NCBI RefSeq assembly: GCF_020091585.1
Contig: NZ_CP083582.1
Coordinates: 6,210,536 to 6,274,535 of the forward strand
Direction: 5' to 3'
Length of the DNA stretch: 64,000 nt
Source: Kovacikia minuta CCNUW1
GTDB taxonomy: Bacteria; Cyanobacteriota; Cyanobacteriia; Leptolyngbyales; Leptolyngbyaceae
The notes beneath the pieces were generated by a model, which ran no database searches, had not been told where the DNA came from, and saw only the letters and a program-made list of their open reading frames with translations. Positions 10,008 to 19,281 of the stretch are shown piece by piece. The position numbers were made by a program, and so were the translations under genes. How positions within the stretch are numbered: position 1 is the first letter of the stretch; each line of letters opens with the position of its first letter.

Positions 10008-10124
10008 ATGGATAACCCCATTCTCATTCATGCAGCACAAATCAAAGGAACTGCATTTGGTGACCCTCGTTTAGTCAAAAGGGGGCGGCACTGTATGAAG
10101 CAATGCTTCAGCACCAATCGGTAA
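10008..10124 (+). CDS. IS4 transposase N-terminal frame (orfA)
   Basis: A 38-residue frame that starts MDNPILIHAAQIKGTAFGD and contains FGDPRLVKRG, the usual beginning of IS4-type transposases. It ends out of frame within the start of the main transposase frame. Adding one G to the G5 run at 10081-10085, or slipping -1 in the AAAAGGGGG stretch, continues straight into the residues ALYEAMLQHQS of the next frame. The same arrangement is present in copy 2, so the split predates the last transposition. Confidence 0.65.
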   Translation: MDNPILIHAAQIKGTAFGDPRLVKRGRHCMKQCFSTNR

Positions 10125-11431
10125 ACATTCGCCAAATCAGCCAAAATCGAGCTGAACAGATTGGCTACTATCGTTTCTTGGAGAATGAAAACGTGACGAT
10201 ATCCGAGTTAGTGCGGAGTGTTGCTGACCAGTGCCAGGCGCAGGTGGAAGGATTGCATGTGTTATCGATTAGTGATAGCAGTGAGGTTAACTTGCAGTCC
10301 CATGCAGGGCGGTTAAAGCCGCAAGGACTTGGGGTCGTTGGCAACGACCGAGATGTTGGGTTTTTCATTCATCCAACCCTGGTGCTGAATGCCGAGACTG
10401 GCTTTCCATTAGGGTTAAGTACCATTCATTTGTGGAGTCGTGACATCGACCATAGCGATAAACATCAACGCGACTATCAACACCTGCCGATTGAGGAAAA
10501 GGAATCCTACAAATGGCTGCGATCGGCTGAAGGCAGCAACCGATGTTTGAGGGCTGGAGGAGCGAGGTTAATCACTCATATCGGCGACCGTGAAAGCGAC
10601 CTGTATGAAGAATGGGCGACGGTTCCAGACGCTCAAACCCATTTATTAATCAGGGTGTGTCAAAATCGTCGTCTGTGGCATCAGTCGTTATCGCTCTATG
10701 ACTACCTGACGATTCAACCCGTTCAGGGAAGTTACACCGTGCAAGTGGTAGAAGATCCCCGTCGAGGGCAAACTGCACGAGAGGCATTGCTAGTTGTGCG
10801 TGTGGCGAAGGTTGAGATCCGGCGACCCGACAACCTCAACGCTCACGACTATCCTCCCAGTGTGGGTCTCTACGCCGTAGAGGCACAGGAAGTCAACCCA
10901 CCCCCTGGACAACAACCGATTCATTGGCGACTGTTGACCACTCATGAAGTCGTTTGCTTAGAACAGGCACTCCAAGTCATTCAGTGGTACTGCTGGCGCT
11001 GGCGGATTGAACAACTGTTTGCCACCCTCAAACAGGCCGGACTCAATCTCGAAGCGACGCAACTGGAATCGGTAGATGCCATTCAACGCTTGACTGTGCT
11101 GGCGCTGTCGATTGCCGTGCGAGTCCTACAACTGGTGGAAGGGCGAGATAACCCTGAGTTATCTGCCTCTGTTGCCTTTAGCGATGAACAGCAGCAATGC
11201 CTCACTCAGCTAGAACCGACGTTGCAAGGACACACTCAAAAACAGCAGAATCCTCATCCTCCCAGTTCTTTAGCTTGGGCAACCTGGTTAATTGCTCGCT
11301 TAGGAGGATGGTCGGGTTATCGCTCCCAACGTCCCCCCGGAATGCCTACTCTAATTCATGGTTTGCGGCAGTTTGAGGCAATCTTCATCGGGTGGAAACT
11401 AGCTCAAGCCCCACTTGTGTGTACACGGTAG
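10103..11431 (+). CDS. IS4-family transposase, main frame (orfB)
   Basis: 442 residues carrying the DDE catalytic core. First Asp in THIGDRESDLYE, and the family YREK signature (Y-x2-R-x3-E-x6-K) in YCWRWRIEQLFATLK at about residue 296. It cuts and joins the ends of the element. The annotated ATG at 10103 is internal to the ancestral protein; the true N-terminus is in the preceding frame. The stop codon lies inside the right inverted repeat. Translation alone from 10103 would lack the first 35 or so residues, which normally contribute to DNA binding. Confidence 0.9.
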   Translation: MLQHQSVNIRQISQNRAEQIGYYRFLENENVTISELVRSVADQCQAQVEGLHVLSISDSSEVNLQSHAGRLKPQGLGVVGNDRDVGFFIHPTLVLNAETGFPLGLSTIHLWSRDIDHSDKHQRDYQHLPIEEKESYKWLRSAEGSNRCLRAGGARLITHIGDRESDLYEEWATVPDAQTHLLIRVCQNRRLWHQSLSLYDYLTIQPVQGSYTVQVVEDPRRGQTAREALLVVRVAKVEIRRPDNLNAHDYPPSVGLYAVEAQEVNPPPGQQPIHWRLLTTHEVVCLEQALQVIQWYCWRWRIEQLFATLKQAGLNLEATQLESVDAIQRLTVLALSIAVRVLQLVEGRDNPELSASVAFSDEQQQCLTQLEPTLQGHTQKQQNPHPPSSLAWATWLIARLGGWSGYRSQRPPGMPTLIHGLRQFEAIFIGWKLAQAPLVCTR

Positions 11432-11785
11432 CTTAACAAGGGAGGAAACAGGCTTAAAGTCTCCCTGATTAAGGGGGACTTAGGGGGATCGCATCTTTGC
11501 TACCGACAGTAGGACTTTTCAAACACCCTCTAAGGCTCTATTTTAAATAGAAGCATCCGCTGGAAATTGGCATGCACCTTCAGCACCCGCGCAAATCCTT
11601 CTCTAGGAGAGTGTGCTGGTGGGAGATTTCTGTAATTCTGTCAACAGTTGTAAATGATAGGCTGGCGGGAAGTATGGTTCAAACCTGATTATACCCTGCA
11701 CCAACTGGAGCAAGCAGGTGAATCTATCCCGCCCGCGAGTACGAATCGATGTCGAGTGTGTAATGGGTAAACCAACATCACAGGA

Positions 11786-11881
11786 TTGAATGGCACTGAC
11801 TCAAGGAATTTTAGATCCTCGGATTCTTCGAGAATCCGGGGATCTGAGCGCTTAATTTTTGCTTATTTCAGTGCCATTCAA
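11786..11881. terminator. Nested inverted repeat, possible terminator of the sensor kinase gene
   Basis: An outer perfect 14-bp inverted repeat (TTGAATGGCACTGA / TCAGTGCCATTCAA) encloses an inner hairpin at 11813-11845 (arms AGATCC-CGGATTCT and AGAATCCG-GGATCT with a TCG loop). It lies 48 bases beyond the stop of the gene at 11929. It could end that transcript or be a small palindromic repeat. Confidence 0.5.
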
Positions 11882-11928
11882 TATAGGATTGGGTTGAGCC
11901 AGGCATACAGCACCTGCTACTCCACCTG

Positions 11929-14900
11929 CTACTCAGCACCCAGCGGTAAACGGATGCAAAACTGAGTACCCTGACCCACTTCAGATTGAACTTCCAAACT
12001 ACCCCCATGTTTTTCGACAACAATTTGACGGGCGATCGCCAATCCCAATCCGGTTCCTTTGCCAACCCCTTTGGTGGTAAACAAATGATCGAAAATCTTG
12101 TCTTTAATTACCTCATTGATGCCGTTTCCGTTGTCGCTGATCCGAATTTCGATTGCATTTGATTGCGTCAACGCGGTTTGAATGGTGATGGTCTGGGGTT
12201 GAGACTCCAATTGGGTGAATGTTACCTGTTGTGCAGCTTCATCAAAGACATCGATCGCGTTCGCCAGGATATTTGTAAATACTTGATTCAGTTGTCCAGG
12301 AAAACATTTGATTGCAGGAATATTGCCATAATCGGTCACAACTTCGATCGCTGGGCGTTCGTCATTCGCTTTCAGGCGATGCTTCAGGATCAAAATCGTG
12401 CTATCAATCCCCTCATGAATGTTGAACAAGACTTTGTAATCTTTGTCGGCTCTGGAGAAGGTTCTTAAACTGGTGCTAATGCTGCGGATGCGATCGACTC
12501 CCAGTTTCATTGAGTTAATCAACTTTGGCAGGTCTTCCCGGATGTACTCCAGATCGATCGCGTCCATCTCTTCCTGAATCAGAACACTGGGATTGGGATA
12601 TTCCTGCTGATATAACTTGAGCAATCCAAAGATATCTTTGACGTAATCAAGGGCAGGTTGCAAATTGCCTGCAATAAAGCCAACTGGATTGTTAATCTCG
12701 TGTGCTACCCCTGCCACCAGATTCCCTAATGCCGACATCTTTTCGTTCTGCACAAGCTGTAACTGAGTGTTTTGTAAGTCTTGCAAAGCTTTCTCTAAAT
12801 CCTGCGTTTTTTGCTCTAAAGCTTGTTCGGCAATTTTGCGATCGGTAATATCAATCAACATTCCATCCCAGACGATTTTTCCATCTTCTCTCGATTCTGG
12901 CTGAGAAGCCGCTTTGACCCACTTCACGTTCCCATTCGGAGTAATAATTCGCCACTCATGCCGAAATGGGGTGAGTGCTTGCGCCGACTCCATCGTTGCC
13001 CGTAAAGACTCTTCTCGATCATCAGGATGTTCAAAGTCACGCAAGCTACATTTTCCAGACATCAAATCCTCAGCGGACACCCCATAAAGCGTCTGGCAAC
13101 CAGAACTGACATAGGGAATAGACGCAGAACCGTCAGCTTCAACCTGAATTTGATAAATCAAGCCCGGTACATTATTGGCAAGCTTTTGAAACCGGGTTTC
13201 ACTAGCCTGCAATTGCTGTAATGACTGCTCTAGCTGCTGGGCATATTGTTGCGATCGCTCATACAATCGAGCATTCTCCAGCGAAATGGCGGCTTGAGCG
13301 CACAGCAGGTTAAGCAACTCGACCCGATCGGCGGTGAATGCTCCTGTTACTGAACTGTTTTCCAAATACAAAATACCCATCAACTTGCCTTGATGCAAAA
13401 TTGGACTGCACAAAATACTTCTGGGCTGTTGACGAGCAATATACGAATCGTTGGCTAGAGCCGGATCGGCACTGGCATCGATCAGCACAACGGTTTTTTG
13501 GTCATGCTTGACCTTGTGAATCAGCTTCAGGGGGATGTCCAGGCTGTCTTCAATCGGGAGACGCTGCAAGAGAACTGGCTCTGCTCCCGCCATCATTGCC
13601 CCTTTGATCAGCAGGCGATTGTCTCGTAGCAACATCAGGACGCATCGATTTGCACCCGCACCTTCCATGACGATCGAAAGCAGCGATGCCAGGAATTTAT
13701 CGAGTTCAATTTCGCTGGAGAGGGTTTGAGACGCTTTGAGAATCGCCGCCAGATCCAACGAATCGGAAACGTTGGCGGAGGAGCTGCTGGAGGCGACGGT
13801 GCCAGAGGCAAAGACGGTTTCATGAACGGAGAGAGGCGTGCGGGTTTGTTGCAGAATCGGTGCCAGCAGTTGCGGGTAGCGGCTTTCCAGGTCAGCCACT
13901 TTGGCTTTGGCTCCCCAGCGGGCATAGCCGTAGTACGCTTCGATCAGATAGTCCTGGGCAATGCGTTCTTTGCCCCAATTGAGATAGAACTTAGCGGCGA
14001 GTTCGTTGGCAAGGGCTGCTTCGTGAATGTATTCGTTCGTATTGGCGGCAGCGATCGCTCGATCGTAACCCTCGATCGCCGCTGCATAATTGCCAGTCAG
14101 GCGCGCCATTTCAGCCGAGAGCAGCAGATAGCGATGCAGAAAGTTCTCTGGGCAATGATCGGCCCATTTTTTTACCGTCTGCTGCTGCTGGTGCAGAATC
14201 GTCCAATATTGATTTTTCTCCTCTGCGTTAGCGGTAGGATAGAGGGCTGCCAAACTCAGCGGGTAGTAGAAATAGTATTGAATAATTGGGAAAAAACCAG
14301 CATTAGCGGGCAGGGTTGGCTCTGCCTCTTTTGCGGCTGCGATCGCTTCCTCATACCGCCCATACAGGTACGCGAGTTGTAGTTTGAGGAAACAATACCA
14401 GTTGATGCCATGCTCAAAATTCTTCTTTTGTCGCCAGATTTCAATGTAGGGAATGGCGCATTCATCCGGATTATCGGGATTGCGATCGTCCAGCAAATCG
14501 GTGGTCTGAGAAGGGTCTTGCAGGTTTAAGAGAAACTGTCGCTGTAATGTGAACGCATACAGCATATTGACATCATTTACCTGCTGCACGTAATTCAGAT
14601 ACTTCTCAGTTTCAGCGTACACATCAGACAGATGATCGCCCTTTACCAACATTGCCCAGATCAGAAATGAAACTGCCCAAACCCCAAACACAATATCTCC
14701 CCCCTCCTGGCTGGTCTGGTAAGATTGCCGGGATATGGGTAAGTTCGTCTTTAAATGTTGGCTGTAGGGATTGATCGTGTGGGCAAAAATGTTGTTGGTC
14801 TTGTAGATGAATTTGGTGCTGTTGAAATGGCGATCGAGCTTCCGGGCTAACGTGCCAAACTCATAGGCTGTTGGGTAGTCTCCTTGATTTGCCAGACTCA

Positions 14901-17802
14901 TGCCATAAAGGCAGTAAGCAAAACCAGAACCATCCGTATTGCCATAGGTCAATGAGGTGTTAACCATTAACAGCATGCTGAGATGGGAAAGATACTGATG
15001 TCCTCCCATATAGGCGGCTGCCCACAGGTCTGCTAAAAGACTCATGCAAACCTTTTTAATCGGATCGGTCATCTCAGGTCGATCGAACAAATCCGCAGGG
15101 CGAGTTGCTTCAAGTTGAGTGTGGATTTCTTTTAGTTCACTATCAATGGCAGCTTGCTGTGCTTCAATCGTAAGCGGCAGAGCCATTCCCATAATACTCA
15201 ACCCTTTCAGTCCCGCTTCAAAACCAGCCTGGATATTTTCGCCCTGCGTCATTTTTAAGTACATCTGGATGGCGTAAATATCGGCTTGATCAAACTTGTC
15301 TTGAGCCTGATTCAATGCGAAATCAAACAGATGCTCTGCGGCACTAAGATTACCCGTTAGATATTCGCACTCTGCCTGTTCTCGATAAAGTCCAAAGGTG
15401 AGTTTATAGTGAGTTTCCCAGCTATTTTCGGGCAGCAATTGAACGCCCAATCCAAAATACTCAGCGGCGGCTTTATAAGCCGTAGAAACTTTTGCTTTTC
15501 TCCCAGCGACCAGATTAAGTTGGGCGATTTCAGTTTTTTCTGATTGTTGAGTGACGATTTCAATTCCCTGATTTAACTGACCGACAATATCAAAAACGAT
15601 GGTTTCAATGGCTTCAGGAGCGGTGTTTTGCAGCAGTAATTGGCCAATTTTGAGGTGGGCTGATTTTTTCTGGGATGTCGGGATGAGGGAGTAGGCAGCC
15701 TGTTGAACCCGATCGTGCAAAAAACGATAGGTCAGATTTACGGTTTCCTTCGCCTCAGACTGCTCTGCCCCTTGAAAGAACTTGTAAATTTGGCTTGTCG
15801 GCAATATCAAGCCTTCCTGTAAGGCTTTCCACAGGGCGATGGCGGCATCGCTTGGGGATTGTTCCGAGACGATCGTCAGGGTTTCCAGATCGAACTGTGC
15901 TCCGATACAGGCAGACAGCTTCAGCATTCGCTGGGTTTCAGCAGGCAATTTCTGGAGCTGAAGCGCCATAAACTCGACGACATCATCGGTGAGGGAGAGC
16001 GATCGCACCGCTACTATATCGCACTGCCAGTGCCCAACTTGCAGATCGTAGGCAATGTAGCCCTCCTGATGGAGCGCCTTCAGAAACTGCGTGGTGAAGA
16101 AGGGGTTGCCCTGTGTCTTCTGATACACCAGTTCACTTAAGGGCAGGGCGGCTGCGATCGAGCAACTGAGCGTGTCGGCAATTAAATGATTAATGTGAGC
16201 CTGACTTAATGGGGTGAGCGTCAACGTGCTGAGGACTGCCTGGGCTTGCTGCATTTCCTCCAGCGTCAGCATTAGCGGATGGGCCGGAAAGACTTCATTA
16301 TCCCGGTATGCCCCAATCATCAGCAGATAGCCCCGGTTGCTTTCACTCATTAGCGTCTGCATCAAGCTCAATGATGCAGAATCTGCCCACTGCAAATCGT
16401 CGAGAAACATCACTAACGGATGCTCTGGAGCCGTGAAGACCTGGACAAATTTCTGAAATAGCAAGTTGAAGCGGTTCTGAGCTGCACTGCCTGAGAGTTC
16501 GGGTACCGGCGGTTGCTTGCCGATGATTTGCTCCAGCTCCGGAATCACCTCAATCAAAGCTTGCCCGTTCTCACCCACCGCAGACAGGATCTTGGCTTGC
16601 CACTGCGCCAGTTGCTCATCCGTTTCACTCAGCAATTGCCCCATCAGATCGCGAAACGCCTGCACAAAGGCAGAAAAGGGAATGTTGCGCTGAAACTGGT
16701 CATACTTGCCCTTGATGAAGTAGCCGTTCCAGCGGACGATCGGCTTATGCACTTCATTCACAACAGCGGTTTTGCCAATGCCCGAAAAGCCTGCCACCAG
16801 CATTAGCTCAGTAGCACCATTGGCAACGCGGCCAAATGCCTCCAGCAGGGTTTGTACCTCTGCTTCTCGACCGTAGAGCCTTTCGGGGATGAGGAAGCGA
16901 TCGCACACATCCCGCTGCCCCAACTCAAACCAGGCGTGTTTGCCGATTACTTGCCACTCTTGCTGACATTTGATCAGGTCGTACTTGAGTCCTAAGGCAC
17001 TTTGGTAGCGATCTTCGGCATTCTTCGCCATCAGTTTGCGGATGATCTCGCCCAGCATGATGGGCAGTTCAGGGTTCACATCACACACGGAAGGGGGATG
17101 TTTTGCCAGGTGACAATGCACCAATTCCATCGGGTCAGAAGACTGGAAGGGTAGCTGTCCGGTGAGCAGTTCAAACAACGTGACGCCCAAGGAGTAAAAA
17201 TCGCTGCGATAGTCGATACCCCGGTTCATGCGTCCGGTCTGCTCTGGCGAGAGGTAAGCCAGGGTTCCCTCCAGCACATTGGGATTCTGAATCTCCTGGG
17301 TTTCTCTGGGTAACAGTGAGGCAATACTAAAGTCAATCAGTTTGACCTGTTTCGTCTCCGGATGAATCAGAATGTTCGCAGGTTTGAGGTCTTTGTGGAC
17401 CACGCGATGCTGGCACAGATCGTGGAGAATGTCGGCAAGTTGGAGGGCGATCGCCAACACTTCTGTTGCATTCAACGGCTGCTGCATGTATTTACCCAAC
17501 GCCACCCCACCCCAATCGTCCATGACCAGCGCATAGCCACCCCCTAGAGGTTCCAGGCTCAAAGGCTGAACAATGCCTGGAATATTGAGGTTTTTGGCGA
17601 TCGTATACTGGTTGCGAAACTGAACTAATTCACTGAAGGTTGGATAGTCGCGCTGCAACGCCTTAATCACCACTGGATGTTGCGAGTTCTTTTGTACAGC
17701 TCGATACACAACCGTTCGAGAGCCAGAATACAGTTGTTCGACAATGGTGTAGCCCGCGATCGCAGCAGGGGTATGGGAAGAGATGTTTGCAGCAGGCTTC
17801 AT
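11929..17802 (-). CDS. Hybrid Ser/Thr kinase - AAA ATPase - GAF - PAS histidine kinase
   Basis: A 1957-residue multidomain sensor. Order: Ser/Thr protein kinase (about 16-290, catalytic loop VVHKDLKPANIL, then LIDFSIAS where the usual DFG is DFS); AAA-type ATPase (Walker A GFSGIGKT at about 337-345, Walker B VMFLDDLQWAD); long helical TPR-like region (about 600-1330); GAF (about 1370-1520); PAS (about 1545-1660); histidine kinase with phospho-acceptor His near residue 1701 (GVAHEINNP) and ATP-binding boxes DNGNGI and GTGLGLAI. This is the architecture of large cyanobacterial predicted ATPase/two-component kinases. No membrane segments are seen, so it is probably cytoplasmic. No response regulator is adjacent, so its partner is unknown. 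Confidence 0.93.
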   Translation of the reverse strand: MKPAANISSHTPAAIAGYTIVEQLYSGSRTVVYRAVQKNSQHPVVIKALQRDYPTFSELVQFRNQYTIAKNLNIPGIVQPLSLEPLGGGYALVMDDWGGVALGKYMQQPLNATEVLAIALQLADILHDLCQHRVVHKDLKPANILIHPETKQVKLIDFSIASLLPRETQEIQNPNVLEGTLAYLSPEQTGRMNRGIDYRSDFYSLGVTLFELLTGQLPFQSSDPMELVHCHLAKHPPSVCDVNPELPIMLGEIIRKLMAKNAEDRYQSALGLKYDLIKCQQEWQVIGKHAWFELGQRDVCDRFLIPERLYGREAEVQTLLEAFGRVANGATELMLVAGFSGIGKTAVVNEVHKPIVRWNGYFIKGKYDQFQRNIPFSAFVQAFRDLMGQLLSETDEQLAQWQAKILSAVGENGQALIEVIPELEQIIGKQPPVPELSGSAAQNRFNLLFQKFVQVFTAPEHPLVMFLDDLQWADSASLSLMQTLMSESNRGYLLMIGAYRDNEVFPAHPLMLTLEEMQQAQAVLSTLTLTPLSQAHINHLIADTLSCSIAAALPLSELVYQKTQGNPFFTTQFLKALHQEGYIAYDLQVGHWQCDIVAVRSLSLTDDVVEFMALQLQKLPAETQRMLKLSACIGAQFDLETLTIVSEQSPSDAAIALWKALQEGLILPTSQIYKFFQGAEQSEAKETVNLTYRFLHDRVQQAAYSLIPTSQKKSAHLKIGQLLLQNTAPEAIETIVFDIVGQLNQGIEIVTQQSEKTEIAQLNLVAGRKAKVSTAYKAAAEYFGLGVQLLPENSWETHYKLTFGLYREQAECEYLTGNLSAAEHLFDFALNQAQDKFDQADIYAIQMYLKMTQGENIQAGFEAGLKGLSIMGMALPLTIEAQQAAIDSELKEIHTQLEATRPADLFDRPEMTDPIKKVCMSLLADLWAAAYMGGHQYLSHLSMLLMVNTSLTYGNTDGSGFAYCLYGMSLANQGDYPTAYEFGTLARKLDRHFNSTKFIYKTNNIFAHTINPYSQHLKTNLPISRQSYQTSQEGGDIVFGVWAVSFLIWAMLVKGDHLSDVYAETEKYLNYVQQVNDVNMLYAFTLQRQFLLNLQDPSQTTDLLDDRNPDNPDECAIPYIEIWRQKKNFEHGINWYCFLKLQLAYLYGRYEEAIAAAKEAEPTLPANAGFFPIIQYYFYYPLSLAALYPTANAEEKNQYWTILHQQQQTVKKWADHCPENFLHRYLLLSAEMARLTGNYAAAIEGYDRAIAAANTNEYIHEAALANELAAKFYLNWGKERIAQDYLIEAYYGYARWGAKAKVADLESRYPQLLAPILQQTRTPLSVHETVFASGTVASSSSSANVSDSLDLAAILKASQTLSSEIELDKFLASLLSIVMEGAGANRCVLMLLRDNRLLIKGAMMAGAEPVLLQRLPIEDSLDIPLKLIHKVKHDQKTVVLIDASADPALANDSYIARQQPRSILCSPILHQGKLMGILYLENSSVTGAFTADRVELLNLLCAQAAISLENARLYERSQQYAQQLEQSLQQLQASETRFQKLANNVPGLIYQIQVEADGSASIPYVSSGCQTLYGVSAEDLMSGKCSLRDFEHPDDREESLRATMESAQALTPFRHEWRIITPNGNVKWVKAASQPESREDGKIVWDGMLIDITDRKIAEQALEQKTQDLEKALQDLQNTQLQLVQNEKMSALGNLVAGVAHEINNPVGFIAGNLQPALDYVKDIFGLLKLYQQEYPNPSVLIQEEMDAIDLEYIREDLPKLINSMKLGVDRIRSISTSLRTFSRADKDYKVLFNIHEGIDSTILILKHRLKANDERPAIEVVTDYGNIPAIKCFPGQLNQVFTNILANAIDVFDEAAQQVTFTQLESQPQTITIQTALTQSNAIEIRISDNGNGINEVIKDKIFDHLFTTKGVGKGTGLGLAIARQIVVEKHGGSLEVQSEVGQGTQFCIRLPLGAE

Positions 17803-18104
17803 AGGCGTAAGTGATGGGAACCCAATTGAATTTCATCAACTCTAAAATTCCCTATGAAGCGGGCGATCTCACCATCAACTTTATGAATTCTGAGAATCAG
17901 CCAGCGTTGCGGTCAGTGGCGGCAGATCACCTCGAACTGAGCACCAACAGATCTCATCCACCCGCTGCGTTGGGTTGTTGAGATGCTGGTTGCACCTCAG
18001 AAGCAAGAGGATGGGTTTCATCTTCACCAACCTGATCGATCAAGCTGTCTAAGTAGGAGGGTGAAATTAAGTGTAAGATAAAGCGTTCGCTAAAATCGCC
18101 TATC

Positions 18105-18590
18105 ATGCCCGCCCCTTTACGCATTCATTTGACCGCTGAGGAAGACCGAACCTTAACAGAACTGCGACTGGCTCAGAACCTGCCCCAGCGCACTCGTGAC
18201 CGCGCCCACATGTTGCGGCTGAACGCTCAGGGATGGAACGTGCCAGCGATTGCGGACGTGTTCGAGTGCCATCCTCATACGGTCAGAGCGACGCTGCGAC
18301 GCTGGGAAGAAAAGGGTTTAGGTGGACTCTGGGAAGCTCCAGGACGGGGTGCAAAACCAAAGTGGCACGCCTCAGACTTGGACTATCTGACAGAGTGTTT
18401 GGAGCACGAACCCCGAACCTACAACAGTTTGCAATTAGCCAAAAAGCTGAAACAAGAGCGCTCCGTCGATTTAAGTAGTGACCGACTCCGCCGACTCCTC
18501 AAAAAAAAAACTACCGATGGAAACGCACCCGACAGAGTCATCGTAAAAAACAAGACCCCCTGCAAAAGGCGCGCAAGCAGGCAGACTTAG
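18105..18590 (+). CDS. IS630 transposase orfA (helix-turn-helix part), copy 1
   Basis: 161 residues in the zero frame. The N-terminal helix-turn-helix ([26 protein letters not shown]) binds the element ends. The last shared residues, RRLLKKK, are encoded by CTC followed by a run of ten A (18501-18510). A -1 slip on that run continues as [18 protein letters not shown] into the catalytic frame and yields a fused product of about 354 residues. The zero-frame tail after the A run (TTDGNAPDR...) looks like out-of-frame coding. Programmed slippage on A runs is known for IS630 relatives. Confidence 0.88.
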   Translation: MPAPLRIHLTAEEDRTLTELRLAQNLPQRTRDRAHMLRLNAQGWNVPAIADVFECHPHTVRATLRRWEEKGLGGLWEAPGRGAKPKWHASDLDYLTECLEHEPRTYNSLQLAKKLKQERSVDLSSDRLRRLLKKKTTDGNAPDRVIVKNKTPCKRRASRQT

Positions 18591-18691
18591 AGACCTTAGA
18601 GCTAGCCGCACAAGCGGGGCACATTGAACTCAAGTATCTCGATGAAGCAGGGTTCTGCCTCTGGAGCCCAGTCAGCTACAGCTATAGTCGG

Positions 18692-19168
18692 GTGGGCGTA
18701 CAAAAACGGATGGAACAAACACTCAAGCGCTATGGCAACCGGATTAGCATTTTGGGTCTGTGGCAACCGGGAGAGCGGTTTGAGTATGCCTTAGTGCAAG
18801 GCGGATTCAAGGGCAAAAGCTACATTAAGGTGATGGATTGGATGGCAGACAAAGCCGCTCAAACCTTGGCACAAACAGGTCGCATCACAGTAGTGGTGCA
18901 GGATAATGGCTCTCTCCATACCAGTCAACTGGTGCGGCAACAGTGGTCACGGTGGCAGGAGCAAGGATTATTCTTTTTCTTTTTGCCGCCCTACTGTTCA
19001 GAGATGAATCCGATTGAAACCCAGTGGCATCAACTGAAATGTCATGAGATTGCAGGACAGATGTTTGATAACGAGTACGATTTAGCAATGGCTGTCATGA
19101 ATGGAATGACAGCTCGTAGCCAAGCAGGTGATTATGCACTGGAGCGTTTTATATTTAATTGCACCTAG
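18692..19168 (+). CDS. IS630 transposase orfB (DDE catalytic part), copy 1
   Basis: The catalytic half. The frame is open from the A10 run at 18501, and the coordinates given begin at a GTG inside it. DDE residues: first Asp in YLDEAGF (upstream of this GTG), second Asp in [10 protein letters not shown], Glu in [11 protein letters not shown]. It is most likely made only as the orfA-orfB frameshift fusion, because the GTG start would omit the first catalytic Asp. The stop TAG overlaps the right end of the element. Confidence 0.85.
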   Translation: MGVQKRMEQTLKRYGNRISILGLWQPGERFEYALVQGGFKGKSYIKVMDWMADKAAQTLAQTGRITVVVQDNGSLHTSQLVRQQWSRWQEQGLFFFFLPPYCSEMNPIETQWHQLKCHEIAGQMFDNEYDLAMAVMNGMTARSQAGDYALERFIFNCT

Positions 19169-19281
19169 CTACTTAGTAATTCAACTAAATGTTCGTATTC
19201 CTGTTCTATATGAGGAACAAAAACCGTTTCAGCAATGGACGACCAATGCTTGAATTGTTTTATCCAGATTGAGACTCTGCA

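Larger units (their letters stand above)
9947..11432 (+). mobile_element. IS4-family insertion sequence, copy 1 (complete, 1486 bp)
   Basis: The perfect 18-bp terminal inverted repeat GCTACCGTGTACACACAA bounds the unit on both sides. The flanks carry the direct repeat TTAACAAG (9939-9946 and 11433-11440; one more base is ambiguous), which is a target duplication of about 8-9 bp. The only content is the transposase gene in two frames. A second copy starts at 62522, and a 190-bp element with the same ends lies at 33165-33354. Confidence 0.93.
9876..11534. repeat. 165-bp palindromic element, copy 1, split by an IS4 element
   Basis: The arms 9876-9946 and 11441-11534 match, in opposite orientation, the two arms of the element at 33063-33426. 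The ends are near-inverted: AGAGGATGTTTGAAAAG on the left, and AGAGGGTGTTTGAAAAG as the complement of the right end. The centre is rich in CCCCCT/AGGGGG. Without the inserted IS4 unit and its duplication the element is about 165 bp and has no gene. It probably is a miniature transposable element. Confidence 0.75.
18052..19173 (+). mobile_element. IS630-family insertion sequence, copy 1 (1122 bp)
   Basis: Bounded by TA on each side (18050-18051 and 19174-19175), the target duplication of the IS630/Tc1 superfamily. Ends are imperfect inverted repeats: AGTAGGAGGGTGAAATTAAG on the left against AGTAGCTAGGTGCAATTAAA for the complemented right end. Contents are a two-frame transposase. Copies 2 (40974-42095) and 3 (42191-43313) appear identical apart from one base in copy 3, which indicates very recent spread. 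Confidence 0.93.

Noticed and set aside
13726-14382. A 218-residue plus-strand frame opposite the sensor kinase gene
   Set aside because: It is antisense to the helical region of a long intact gene, with the composition expected of a shadow frame.
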